A stretch of DNA of 64,000 nucleotides from positions 4,196,501-4,260,500 of the forward strand of contig NZ_CP068985.1 of the NCBI RefSeq assembly GCF_019397265.1. The letters run 5' to 3'. Source of the DNA: Nonomuraea coxensis DSM 45129 (lineage in GTDB: Bacteria > Actinomycetota > Actinomycetes > Streptosporangiales > Streptosporangiaceae). Of this stretch, positions 6,664 to 15,125 are shown in pieces. The number at the start of each line of letters is the position of its first letter. The stretch's first letter is position 1. The notes beneath the pieces are model-generated. The model did no database searches. It was not told the origin of the DNA and saw only the letters and a list, made by a program, of their open reading frames with translations. Position numbers and translations under genes: made by a program.

Positions 6664-9534
6664 TCAGTGCACGACGGCGGACATGCCGAGGTAGGCGGCG
6701 GCGACGCGCTGCTCGTCGACGTCGGCGCGCTCGCTCACCCAGCGGAGGTGGCCGGTCTGGAGAGCGCCGACCTGGTCGGCGACGGTCAGGACGTCCCTGG
6801 CCTTCTCCTCGACGAGCACCACGGTGGTGCCCTCCTGCTGGAGGCGCTGGAAGGCGGCCATGATCTCGGCGGTGACGAGCTGGGCCAGGCCGAGTGACGG
6901 CTCGTCGCTGATGAGCAGGCGCGGGCGGCGGACGAGGAAGGGGGCCAGGCTGAGCATCTGCTGCTCGCCTCCGGACAGGTTGCCCGCCGGCTGGCCGGCC
7001 CGCCGGGCCAGGGACTCGAACTGCTCGTAGACCTTGGCGCGGTCGGCCTTCGACGGGAGCCAGATGCTGAGGTTCTCGTCGACGGTGATGGACGGGAAGA
7101 CGCCCCGCGACTCGGGCACGAGGACGAGGCCGCGTCCGACGCGCCGCAGCGTGTCCAGGGCGGTGATGTCCTCGCCGTCGAACACGATGCGGCCGCTCGT
7201 CACCGGCACCAGGCCGGCGATGGTGGCGCAGAGCGTCGTCTTGCCGGAGCCGTTGGCGCCCAGCAGGGCGAGGATGGCGCCCTCCCGCACGGACAGGTCG
7301 ATGCCGTGGAGCACCTCGACCTCCCCGTACGCGGCGTGCACGCCGTGCAGCTCCAGTAGGCCGGGCGAGCCGCCGGCCGCCGGGGCGGCTGCGGCCGGCG
7401 CGCCCCGCTCGGTCACCTCGATCGCGGGCTCAGGAGCAGCCTGCGCGACGTCCCCGGCCCCGGTCCCGCCGGCGGACGGGGCCGCGGACGGGACCGCGGA
7501 CACGGCGGCGGACGCGGCGGCGGACTCGGCGGCCGCCTGCGCGGCGAGCTTGGCCCGCTTGCGGTCGCGCCGGTGCCTGGCGGCCATGGACTGCGTGGCG
7601 AGCAGGCCGTTCGGCTGGGCGGCGAGCTGGATGGCGCCGAGCCCGAACAGCACCTGCGGGATGAGGTCGTTGCTGGTGCCGCCCCAGCTGATCGGCCCGA
7701 GGTCGAAGCCGTGGGCCATGATCCAGGGCAGGACGGCGCTGATGATGCCGGCCTCGATGGCGCCGCCGGGGCTGCGTACGCCGACGATGACGACGATCGC
7801 CAGCCACAGGAACGTGGCCTGCGGTGGGTTCGCCGTGTTGAGGATCGTGCCGTAGACGGTGACGGCGAGGACGCCGCCCAGCCCCGCGACGGCGGCGGAG
7901 ATGACGAAGATGAGGAGCTTGGTGACCGGCGGCGAGACGGCCGACGCGGACGCGGCCGGTTCGGCCGTGCGCACGGCGATCATGGCTCGGCCCGCCGCCG
8001 AGTTGGTGAGGTTGTTCGCCATCCAGACCATCAGCAGCACGACGAGGAAGACGGCGATCAGCAGCACCCGGTCGTCGCCGAGGTCGATGGGCCCGAAGCG
8101 GGGCCGCGGGATCGACCAGCCGGCGGTGCCGTTGGAGAACCACTCCATCTTGAACAGCACGTTCGTGGCCAGCAGCGCCAGCGCCAGGGTGGCGAAGGTG
8201 AGACTGAGTCCGGACAATCGCAGGGCCGGCAGCGCGGTCAGCGCCCCGAGCCCGGCGGCGACGAGCACGCCGACCACCGTGGCGGGCACGTAGTGCCAGT
8301 CGTTGGCCAGCAGCAGGCCCACGGTGAGGCCGGCGGCGGTGGCGAACGCGCCCTGCGCGAGGCTCACCATGCCGCCGAGCCCGGTGACGATGGTGAAGGA
8401 CAGCAGGATGATGCCGAGCGCGAACCCGTAGATGAACAACTGCCGCCAGATGCCGTTGGCGAGGAACAGCGCGGGCACCAGGATGACGGCCGACTTGATG
8501 ATCCAGGGCAGGGCCTTCTTGAACGGGCTGAGGTCGTCCCGGTAGTCGGGGGTGGGCTTGGCGGCCGTCGCGGCGGTGCCTGCCTTGCGCCGCTTGCGGT
8601 CGTGGCCGATCAGGATCAGCGCGATGAACAGCACCGCGTACGGGACGGACGCGGTCAGGCCGTAGACCTTGGCCGCCCAGGCGCCGAACGCGCCCAGGTA
8701 GTCCGCGTTGACGTACGCGACGACGATGTTGCGCACGGCGCCGATGAGCAGCCCGGCGAGGAAGGCGAGCGGGACGGAGCGCAGGCCCGCCACGACGGCG
8801 GCCGTGGTGGCGACGAACAGCGCCAGGGTGTAGTTGTCGTTGACCAGCCCGAACGGGCCGGGGAAGGGCGCGGCCAGCACGCCCGCGACGGCGGCGAGGA
8901 AGAAGCTGATCACCCACGAGAGGGTGGAGACCCGGCCCGTGTTGATGCCCCGCAGCCGGGCGAGCACCGGGCTGTCCACGGCGGTCCGCATGTGCAGGCC
9001 GATGGGCGTGAAGCGGAGGAAGGCCCACATCGTGACGAAGAGCAGGATGCTGGCGCCCAGGGCGACGAGCTGGTTGTTGCTGAGGACCAGGCCCTCGGCG
9101 ATCTGGTGCTGCTGGGCCGGCAGCACGCCGGGCACCTGGTAGACCTCGGCCACGTCCTGGAAGGGGATCCCGAGGGTGTCGCGCAGGATCGCGCACACCA
9201 GCAGCACGAACGCCGGCACGACGATGAGCACGCCGACCCCGGCGACGATCTTCGTCGACTCCTCGGCGTCGGCCAGGCGGCGGAACACCAGGCGGTCCCA
9301 CGCCCAGCCCATGAGCGGGGCGAACACGGCGACGATCACCAGGAGCGTCAGCCACTTGTTCCAGCCGAGCGCGACGTGGAACTGGTGGTAGAGGTAGGCC
9401 GAGGCGAAGGCGGTGGCCGCGTGGCCGAAGTTGAAGATGCGGGAGGTCGAGTGCGAAAGGACGAGTCCGATCGCGAGCAGCGCGTAGATGGCGCCCGACA
9501 CCGCCCCGCTGATCGCGATGCTGAAGAACTGCAC
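6664..9534 (-). CDS. Fused LIV-type ABC transporter: LivH permease + LivM permease + LivF ATPase
   Basis: A single 956-residue frame contains three normally separate proteins. Residues 1-~310 are a LivH-like permease (opens SIAISGAVSGAIYALLAIGL). Residues ~340-645 are a LivM-like permease. After a low-complexity Ala/Ser/Pro linker (~650-725), residues 726-956 are a LivF ATPase with Walker A GANGSGKTT (759-767), signature NLSGGEQQ (~852) and Walker B LLISDEPS (~875). The frame is open across both junctions, and the linkers look like genuine tethers rather than frameshifted sequence. It sits between livG upstream and the binding protein downstream. No YCII-like or other insertion is seen. Confidence 0.9.
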   Translation of the reverse strand: MQFFSIAISGAVSGAIYALLAIGLVLSHSTSRIFNFGHAATAFASAYLYHQFHVALGWNKWLTLLVIVAVFAPLMGWAWDRLVFRRLADAEESTKIVAGVGVLIVVPAFVLLVCAILRDTLGIPFQDVAEVYQVPGVLPAQQHQIAEGLVLSNNQLVALGASILLFVTMWAFLRFTPIGLHMRTAVDSPVLARLRGINTGRVSTLSWVISFFLAAVAGVLAAPFPGPFGLVNDNYTLALFVATTAAVVAGLRSVPLAFLAGLLIGAVRNIVVAYVNADYLGAFGAWAAKVYGLTASVPYAVLFIALILIGHDRKRRKAGTAATAAKPTPDYRDDLSPFKKALPWIIKSAVILVPALFLANGIWRQLFIYGFALGIILLSFTIVTGLGGMVSLAQGAFATAAGLTVGLLLANDWHYVPATVVGVLVAAGLGALTALPALRLSGLSLTFATLALALLATNVLFKMEWFSNGTAGWSIPRPRFGPIDLGDDRVLLIAVFLVVLLMVWMANNLTNSAAGRAMIAVRTAEPAASASAVSPPVTKLLIFVISAAVAGLGGVLAVTVYGTILNTANPPQATFLWLAIVVIVGVRSPGGAIEAGIISAVLPWIMAHGFDLGPISWGGTSNDLIPQVLFGLGAIQLAAQPNGLLATQSMAARHRRDRKRAKLAAQAAAESAAASAAVSAVPSAAPSAGGTGAGDVAQAAPEPAIEVTERGAPAAAAPAAGGSPGLLELHGVHAAYGEVEVLHGIDLSVREGAILALLGANGSGKTTLCATIAGLVPVTSGRIVFDGEDITALDTLRRVGRGLVLVPESRGVFPSITVDENLSIWLPSKADRAKVYEQFESLARRAGQPAGNLSGGEQQMLSLAPFLVRRPRLLISDEPSLGLAQLVTAEIMAAFQRLQQEGTTVVLVEEKARDVLTVADQVGALQTGHLRWVSERADVDEQRVAAAYLGMSAVVH

Positions 9535-9565
9535 GAAAGACTCCTAAGAGGGGGGTCGGCCGGCG

Positions 9566-10375
9566 TCAGCTGCCGAGATAGGCGGCGATGACCTCAGGGT
9601 TCCTGCGGATCTCGGCGGGCGGCCCGTCGGCCAGCACGCTGCCCTGGACCAGGCACACGATGCGGTCGGCGAGGCCCATCACGAAGTCGATGTCGTGCTC
9701 CACGAGGACGACCGTCAGCTCGTGCCGCTCGACCAGCCCGAGCAGGACCTCGCGCAGGAGCTCCGTCTCCCGCGGCCCAAGCCCCGACGTCGGCTCGTCG
9801 AGCAGGAGCAGCCGGGGCGCGTCCACGATGGCGCGGGCGAACTCCAGCAGCCGCAGCCGGCCGATCGGCAGGGTGGCCGCGCTCACGTCACGGACCGCCG
9901 ACAGGCCGCACAGCTCGATGACCTCGTCGGCCCGCTCCAGCAGGGCCGCGGTCTCGCGCCGGCGGTGCGGCAGGCCCAGCACGTCGCCCAGGAGCCCGCG
10001 CCCGCGGGTGCGCCACTCCAGCGGGACGAGCACGTTCTGCCGCACGCTGAGCCAGCCGAACGCCTGGTGCCGCTGGAAGGTGCGGCGGACGCCGTGGCGG
10101 GAGAGCCAGGCGGCCGAGCGGGAGGTGACGTCCGCGCCGTCGAGGGCGACGCGCCCCTCGGTGGGGGTGCGCAGCCCCGAGATCGCGTCCAGAAGGGTCG
10201 TCTTGCCGGCGCCGTTGGGCCCGATGAGGCCCACCACCTGCCCGCGCGGGACGTCGAGCGTGACGGCGTCGACCGCGGTGATCCCGCCGAAGCGCACCGT
10301 GACGTCCGCCAGCCGGAGAACGGTCTCGGTGTCCGGTCTCCCTGGGGTGGCGGGGGTGGCTTGTGCAACGTCCAT
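9566..10375 (-). CDS. livG: LIV-type ABC transporter ATP-binding protein LivG
   Basis: A 269-residue ATPase with Walker A GPNGAGKTT (about residue 53), Walker B LLLLDEPTSG and the H-loop VEHD. The family C-terminus DGPPAEIRRNPEVIAAYLG identifies LivG. The ABC signature, normally LSGGQ-like, reads LPIGRLRLLE; degenerate signatures are common in LivG proteins. It is the first gene of the transporter operon, 31 bp ahead of the fused permease gene. Its promoter region contains TTGACA and the AACCCGTT palindrome. Confidence 0.9.
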   Translation of the reverse strand: MDVAQATPATPGRPDTETVLRLADVTVRFGGITAVDAVTLDVPRGQVVGLIGPNGAGKTTLLDAISGLRTPTEGRVALDGADVTSRSAAWLSRHGVRRTFQRHQAFGWLSVRQNVLVPLEWRTRGRGLLGDVLGLPHRRRETAALLERADEVIELCGLSAVRDVSAATLPIGRLRLLEFARAIVDAPRLLLLDEPTSGLGPRETELLREVLLGLVERHELTVVLVEHDIDFVMGLADRIVCLVQGSVLADGPPAEIRRNPEVIAAYLGS

Positions 10376-10442
10376 GTGTAGCTCACTTCCTCAGGAGGGG
10401 GCGTCTCCGACGTCGGCGCCGAACGTCCTCCGACACAAAAGG

Positions 10443-10491
10443 AACCCGTTTCCGTTGTAGGGAGCGTGACCACGCGAGCCGCCATTGTCAA
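10443..10491 (-). promoter_or_regulatory. livG promoter: TTGACA plus AACnnGTT operator
   Basis: On the minus strand TTGACA starts at 10491 and AACGGGTT starts at 10450, 41 bp downstream, within the inverted repeat GGAAACGGGTTCC. The layout matches the divergent promoter at 10525-10572 and two others in the island. No convincing -10 element is visible at 17-18 bp. Confidence 0.6.
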
Positions 10492-10524
10492 TATCCAACC
10501 TGTAGGCAAGGTGTCTGCACACTC

Positions 10525-10572
10525 TTGACATCCGCCCTCGAACGGACGAGCCTTCGCTAAACAGAACGTGTT
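10525..10572 (+). promoter_or_regulatory. Racemase-operon promoter: TTGACA plus AACGTGTT operator
   Basis: A perfect -35 hexamer TTGACA at 10525 is followed 40 bp later by AACGTGTT (10565-10572) within CAGAACGTGTTTTC. The operator lies only 19 bp before the start codon. The surrounding bases TAAACAGAACGTGTT are nearly the same as TAAGCAGAACATGTT at the 22-kb promoter, which argues for one regulator at both. Confidence 0.65.
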
Positions 10573-10590
10573 TTCAAACGGAGGGCGGAC

Positions 10591-11724
10591 ATGGGTCCAC
10601 TCACGGGAGTCCGGGTCGTCGAGCTGCTGGGCATCGGCCCTGGGCCGTTCTGCGGCATGGTGCTGGCCGATCTCGGCGCTGACGTCGTACGCGTCGAGCG
10701 GCCCGTCCCGGCCGGCCGGCCCGCCGAGGCCCCCGCCGCCGACATCCTGGCGAGAGGACAGCGCTCGGTCACCGCCGACCTGAAGTCGGCCGAGGGCCGG
10801 TCGGCGGTGCTCGGCCTGGTACGGGCCGCGGACGTGCTCATCGACCCGTTCCGGCCCGGCGTGACCGAGCGGCTCGGCCTGGGCCCCGAGGACTGCCTGG
10901 CGGCCAACCCGCGCCTGGTGTACGGCCGGATGACCGGCTGGGGCCAGGAGGGCCCGTACGCGCCCCGCGCCGGCCACGACATCAACTACATCGCCCTGAG
11001 CGGGGCGCTCAGCCTGTGCGGCAACGCCGGAGGGCCGCCCGTGCCGCCGGTCAACCTGCTGGGCGACTTCGGCGGCGGCGCGATGTTCCTCGCCGTCGGC
11101 GTGCTCGCGGCGCTGCTGCACGCCCGCTCCACCGGCGAGGGCCAGGTGGTCGACGCCGCCATGGTGGACGGCTCGGCGGCGCTCACCGCCATGACGCACC
11201 AGATGCTCGCCCTCGGCGCCTGGGGCCCCCGGGGGACGAACGTCCTCGACACCGGGGCGCCGTACTACAACGTCTACCGCGCGGCGGACGGCGGCTGGGT
11301 CAGCGTCGGCGCCATCGAGGACCCGTTCTACGCCGAGCTGCTGGACGTGCTGGGCCTGGCCGGCGACGAGCTCGCCACGGCCGGCCGGCACGACCGCGAG
11401 CGCTGGCCCGACCTCCAGCGGCTGTTCGCCGGCGTCTTCGCGACCAGGACCAGGGCCGAGTGGGCCGAGGCGTTCGCCGGACGTGACGCCTGCTTCGCCC
11501 CGGTCTGGGAGCTGGCCGAGGCCCAGGCCGAGCCCCACCTCGCGCAGCGGGGCACGTACGTGCGCGAGTTCGGCGTGACCCAGCCCGCGCCCGCCCCCCG
11601 CTTCTCCCGCACCCCGGCCGCCATCGGCGGCCCGCCCCCGCACCCCGGCCAGCACACCGGCGAGGTGTTCCGGGACTGGGGAGTGCCCCTCCCCGGCCCC
11701 GCCACCCCGACCCCGGCCGCCTGA
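10591..11724 (+). CDS. Alpha-methylacyl-CoA racemase (family III CoA-transferase fold)
   Basis: A 377-residue enzyme of the CaiB/BaiF fold. It carries the AMACR/MCR catalytic pair: His129 in AGHDINYIALSG and Asp159 in NLLGDFGGG, matching the His/Asp acid-base pair of the mycobacterial racemase. The predicted reaction is interconversion of (2R)- and (2S)-methylacyl-CoA, needed before beta-oxidation of methyl-branched side chains such as those of sterols, bile acids or isoprenoids. The ATG at 10591 has GGAGGG upstream. It heads a run of codirectional catabolic genes reaching 18389. A plain CoA-transferase function is less likely given the His/Asp motif. Confidence 0.85.
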   Translation: MGPLTGVRVVELLGIGPGPFCGMVLADLGADVVRVERPVPAGRPAEAPAADILARGQRSVTADLKSAEGRSAVLGLVRAADVLIDPFRPGVTERLGLGPEDCLAANPRLVYGRMTGWGQEGPYAPRAGHDINYIALSGALSLCGNAGGPPVPPVNLLGDFGGGAMFLAVGVLAALLHARSTGEGQVVDAAMVDGSAALTAMTHQMLALGAWGPRGTNVLDTGAPYYNVYRAADGGWVSVGAIEDPFYAELLDVLGLAGDELATAGRHDRERWPDLQRLFAGVFATRTRAEWAEAFAGRDACFAPVWELAEAQAEPHLAQRGTYVREFGVTQPAPAPRFSRTPAAIGGPPPHPGQHTGEVFRDWGVPLPGPATPTPAA

Positions 11725-11747
11725 CAGCACCTACGAGAGGAACGCCT

Positions 11748-12944
11748 ATGACCTCCACCGACGAGTTCCGCGCCAGGGCCCGCGCCTGGCTGGAGCAGAA
11801 CGCCAAACCCTTCGACGAGGCGGCCGAGTACGACCTTGAGGGCACCGCCGTGCCGCTGGAGGAGTCCAAGCGGTTCCAGAAGGCGCTCTGGGAGGCGGGC
11901 TTCGCCGGCATCACCTGGCCCAAGGAGTACGGCGGCCAGGGCCTCGGCGCGGCCGAGCTGATCGCCTTCAACGAGGAGGCGGCGGACTTCGAGCTGCCCA
12001 CCGGGCCGTTCACCATCGGCCTCGGCATGCCCGGCCCGACCATCCTGGAGCTCGGCAGCGAGGAGCAGAAGAAGCGCTACCTGCCGCCGCTGCTCAAGGG
12101 CGAGGAGATCTGGTGCCAGCTCTTCTCCGAGCCCTCCGCCGGCTCGGACGTCGCCAGCCTGCAGACCACCGCGACCCGCACCGAGACCGGCTGGATCATC
12201 AACGGCCAGAAGGTGTGGACGTCCGGCGCCCAGCACAGCGACTACGGCGCCATCCTCGCCCGCACCGACCCGAGCGTGCCCAAGCACAGCGGCATCACCA
12301 TGTTCATCGTCGACATGAGCCACCCGGGCGTCACCGTGCGGCCCCTCGTGGTGGCGACCGGGCACGCGCCGTTCAACGAGGTGTTCTTCGACGACGTCGA
12401 GGTCTCCGACGACGCGGTCATCGGGCGGGTCGGCGAGGGCTGGGCCGCCGCCGTGGTGATGCTCCGCCACGAGCGGGTCACCATCGGCACCGGCGCGCGC
12501 GCCCGCTCCAACCCGCTCGGTTTCGACTCGCTCCTGGAGCTGGCCCGCGCCCGCGGCCTGGACGGCGACCCCGCGGTCCGGCGCCGGCTGGCGCTGCTGC
12601 ACGCCCGCGAGTCCGCGCTGAGCGCCTACGGCCGCGTCCTGCACGAGGAGTCGATCGCCGGCGTCCCCATCGGCGCCCGCGGCTCCGCCGCCAAGCTGGC
12701 CGGCGCCGAACTGGCCCTGTGGGCCGCCGACCTGGCGCAGGACATCCTCGGCGCCGACGTCGCGCTCGGCGGGACCGACCTGGAACGGGTGGTCATGGCG
12801 ATCGTGGCCGCACCCGGAAACGCCGTCGCCGGGGGGACCAACGAGATCCAGCGCAACATCGTCGGCGAGCGGGTGCTGGGGCTCGCCAAGGATCCCGGCG
12901 TCGACCGCAACACCCCGTACAACCAGTTGAAGCTCTCGCGCTGA
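11748..12944 (+). CDS. Acyl-CoA dehydrogenase, subunit 1
   Basis: A 398-residue FAD-dependent dehydrogenase with the family motifs WCQLFSEPSAGSD (around residue 125) and the C-terminal GGTNEIQRNIVGERVLGL. The ending VDRNTPYNQLKLS resembles the actinobacterial FadE proteins used on steroid side chains. It is followed after 24 bp by a second, shorter dehydrogenase. In steroid-degrading actinobacteria such adjacent pairs form alpha2beta2 heterotetramers (FadE26-27, FadE28-29), and the same is inferred here. It introduces the alpha,beta double bond in an acyl-CoA, probably with a bulky or branched substrate. Confidence 0.88.
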   Translation: MTSTDEFRARARAWLEQNAKPFDEAAEYDLEGTAVPLEESKRFQKALWEAGFAGITWPKEYGGQGLGAAELIAFNEEAADFELPTGPFTIGLGMPGPTILELGSEEQKKRYLPPLLKGEEIWCQLFSEPSAGSDVASLQTTATRTETGWIINGQKVWTSGAQHSDYGAILARTDPSVPKHSGITMFIVDMSHPGVTVRPLVVATGHAPFNEVFFDDVEVSDDAVIGRVGEGWAAAVVMLRHERVTIGTGARARSNPLGFDSLLELARARGLDGDPAVRRRLALLHARESALSAYGRVLHEESIAGVPIGARGSAAKLAGAELALWAADLAQDILGADVALGGTDLERVVMAIVAAPGNAVAGGTNEIQRNIVGERVLGLAKDPGVDRNTPYNQLKLSR

Positions 12945-12968
12945 CCGTCCCACCCTCCAGGAGCTGAT

Positions 12969-14078
12969 GTGTCTCTCATCTTCACCGACGACCAGAAGAG
13001 CCTCGCTCAGACGGTCAAGCGCTTCGTCGCCGACCGCAGCCCGCTGCCGCGGGTCCGCGAGGTCATCGGCGGCGAGCACGCCTACGACGCCGAGGTCTGG
13101 TCGCGCCTGGCCGGGGACCTCGGCCTGGCCGGCCTGATCATCCCCGAGGAGTACGGCGGCGCCGGCGCCACCCACGCCGACCTGTCGGCGGCGCTGCGGG
13201 AGCTGGGCGCCGGCCTCGTGCCCTCGCCGCTGCTGGCCTGCGTGCTCACCGCCGGAGCCCTCCTCGCCCTCGACGACGAGGCGGCCAAGCACGACCTCCT
13301 GCCGCGGCTCGCCGAGGGCGGCCTGGTCGGCGCGCTCGCCGTCAGCGAGCCGGGAGGCCGCCGCTGGATCCCGGAGCGGCCCGCCACCACCGCGACCGGA
13401 TCGGGCGACGGCGTCACCCTGTCGGGCACCAAGACCGCCGTGCTGAACGGCGCGGAGGCCGGCGTCCTGCTCGTCCACGCCACCGGGGCCGGGGGCGCGG
13501 GGCTGTACCTGGTCGAGCGCGACGCCGCCGGCCTGACGGTCAGCAGGGACGCCGGGGTCGACCCGACCCGCAGCACGGCCACCGTCACGTTCGACGGCAC
13601 CCCGGCCCGGCCGCTCGCCGGCGACGCCGCCGCCGCCCTCGACCGCGTGGCCGACCTCGCCAACCTCGCGATCGCCGCCGAGCAGTCCGGCGCCATGCTG
13701 GCCTGCCTCACCATGACCACCGAGTACGCCAAGGTGCGCTACACCTTCGGCCAGCCCATCGGCGCCTACCAGGGCGTCAAGCACAAGCTCGCCGACATGT
13801 ACAACCGGTGGGCGCTGTCGGACGCCGCGCTGCGCGAGGCCACCAGGGCGGCCGACGAGGAGCCCGCGAGGCTCGGCGCCGCGGCCGCCGCCGCGCGGGC
13901 GCTCACCTCCTCCGGCTACCTCACCTCCGCGAAGGAGACGATGCTGCTGCACGGCGGCATCGGCTTCACCTGGGAGCACGACGCGCACTTCTACTACAAG
14001 AACGCGATCGCCGGCAACGTCCTCGCCGGCGACGGCGACTACCAGCTCGACCGGCTCGCCGACAAGCTCGGCGTGTGA
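12969..14078 (+). CDS. Acyl-CoA dehydrogenase, subunit 2
   Basis: A 369-residue member of the same superfamily starting with GTG at 12969, with AGGAG just upstream. The N-terminal helical region (LIIPEEYGGAGATHADL) and the FGQPIGAYQGVKHKLADMY segment are clear. The C-terminus has GGIGFTWEHDAHFYYKNA in place of the GGTNEI motif of its partner. The shorter middle domain and the pairing fit the second subunit of a heteromeric dehydrogenase. It is followed by a strong hairpin 5 bp after its stop. Confidence 0.88.
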   Translation: MSLIFTDDQKSLAQTVKRFVADRSPLPRVREVIGGEHAYDAEVWSRLAGDLGLAGLIIPEEYGGAGATHADLSAALRELGAGLVPSPLLACVLTAGALLALDDEAAKHDLLPRLAEGGLVGALAVSEPGGRRWIPERPATTATGSGDGVTLSGTKTAVLNGAEAGVLLVHATGAGGAGLYLVERDAAGLTVSRDAGVDPTRSTATVTFDGTPARPLAGDAAAALDRVADLANLAIAAEQSGAMLACLTMTTEYAKVRYTFGQPIGAYQGVKHKLADMYNRWALSDAALREATRAADEEPARLGAAAAAARALTSSGYLTSAKETMLLHGGIGFTWEHDAHFYYKNAIAGNVLAGDGDYQLDRLADKLGV

Positions 14079-14082
14079 CCCG

Positions 14083-14114
14083 GCGGCGGGCGCCCTCCCC
14101 GGGGCGCCCGCCGC
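14083..14114 (+). terminator. Strong hairpin after the dehydrogenase pair
   Basis: GCGGCGGGCGCCC (14083-14095) pairs perfectly with 14102-14114 around a 6-nt loop, directly after the stop at 14078. It would divide the racemase/dehydrogenase genes from the downstream genes, or attenuate transcription within the operon. Confidence 0.6.
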
Positions 14115-14138
14115 GGCCTGACCCTCCCGAGGTGAACC

Positions 14139-15125
14139 ATGACCGCTGCCCTGCCACAGGACCGCCGCGCCGTTCTCGGGCGCGCCCGGCTGCCGCTCGT
14201 CGCCGCGCCCATGCTGCTCGTCTCCGGCCCCGAGCTGGTGAGCGCCGCCTGCCGGGCGGGCGTCTTCGGCAGCTTCCCCACGGCCAACTGCCGGGCCGAG
14301 GGCGAGCTCGACGAATGGCTGCACCGCATCGCCGCCGCGTGCGGCCCCGACGCCGCTCCCTGCGTGCCCAACCTCATCGTCCACCGCTCGAACCCCCGCC
14401 TGGACCAGGACCTGGAGGTCATCCTGCGGCACCGCCCCGCCGCGGTGATCACCTCCGTCGGCTCGCCCGCCGCCGTCGCCCCCGCCCTGCGGGAGGCCGG
14501 CATCCAGGTCTGGTGCGACGTGGCCACCGTGCGTCACGCGGAACGGGCCATCGAGGCCGGGGCCGACGGCCTGATCCTGCTCACCGCCGGCGCGGGCGGC
14601 CAGACCGGCAACGCCAACCCGTTCGCGTTCGTGCGGGCCGTGCGGCAGCGCTTCGACGGCATCCTCGCCCTGTCCGGCGGGCAGGCCGACGGGCACGCGC
14701 TGCTCGCCGCCCGCGCCCTCGGGTGCGACCTCGGCTACATGGGCACCCGCTTCATCGCCACCAGGGAGGCCCGCGCCGACCAGCGGTACAAGGACTTCGT
14801 CGTGGAGAGCGAGCTCGACGACATCCACCTCACCAACGCCCTCTCCGGCCTGGAGACCAACCTGCTGCGGCGGTCGCTGCTGGCCCAGGGGCTCGACCCG
14901 GCCGAGTTCGGGATCGGGCCGAAGCGCTTCTCCATGACGGCGCTGGAGGGCCGCGAAGGGGGCGCGCCCAAGAGGTGGCGCGACATCTGGAGTGCCGGGC
15001 ACTCCGTCTCCGGCGTCCACGACGTCCCCACCGTCGCCGACCTGGTGGACCGGCTGGCCGCCGAGTACGCCGAGGCCGCCCGCGCCACCCACGCCCTGAC
15101 CGCCGCGCCCGGCAGGGCGCCGTGA
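14139..15125 (+). CDS. Nitronate monooxygenase-like FMN enzyme (NPD family)
   Basis: A 328-residue TIM-barrel flavoprotein of the 2-nitropropane dioxygenase/nitronate monooxygenase family. The opening LPLVAAPMLLVSGPELVSA and the C-terminal phosphate-binding stretch GYMGTRFIATREA are typical. The usual catalytic GGH motif reads AGGQTG, with Gln155 in place of His, so true nitronate oxidation is unlikely. Such relatives in CoA-thioester pathways act as reductases or oxidoreductases on ring or enoyl intermediates. It overlaps the next gene by 4 nt (GTGA). Confidence 0.78.
   Translation: MTAALPQDRRAVLGRARLPLVAAPMLLVSGPELVSAACRAGVFGSFPTANCRAEGELDEWLHRIAAACGPDAAPCVPNLIVHRSNPRLDQDLEVILRHRPAAVITSVGSPAAVAPALREAGIQVWCDVATVRHAERAIEAGADGLILLTAGAGGQTGNANPFAFVRAVRQRFDGILALSGGQADGHALLAARALGCDLGYMGTRFIATREARADQRYKDFVVESELDDIHLTNALSGLETNLLRRSLLAQGLDPAEFGIGPKRFSMTALEGREGGAPKRWRDIWSAGHSVSGVHDVPTVADLVDRLAAEYAEAARATHALTAAPGRAP

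Noticed and set aside
12969..14078. Dehydrogenase pair as a tandem duplication
   Set aside because: The two proteins differ in length and in C-terminal motifs (GGTNEI against GGIGFTW), which fits heteromeric subunits rather than recent duplication.
11328..15092. Minus-strand frame of 1254 codons
   Set aside because: It runs opposite four well-supported catabolic enzymes and has low-complexity Gly/Val/Arg/Gln composition without motifs.
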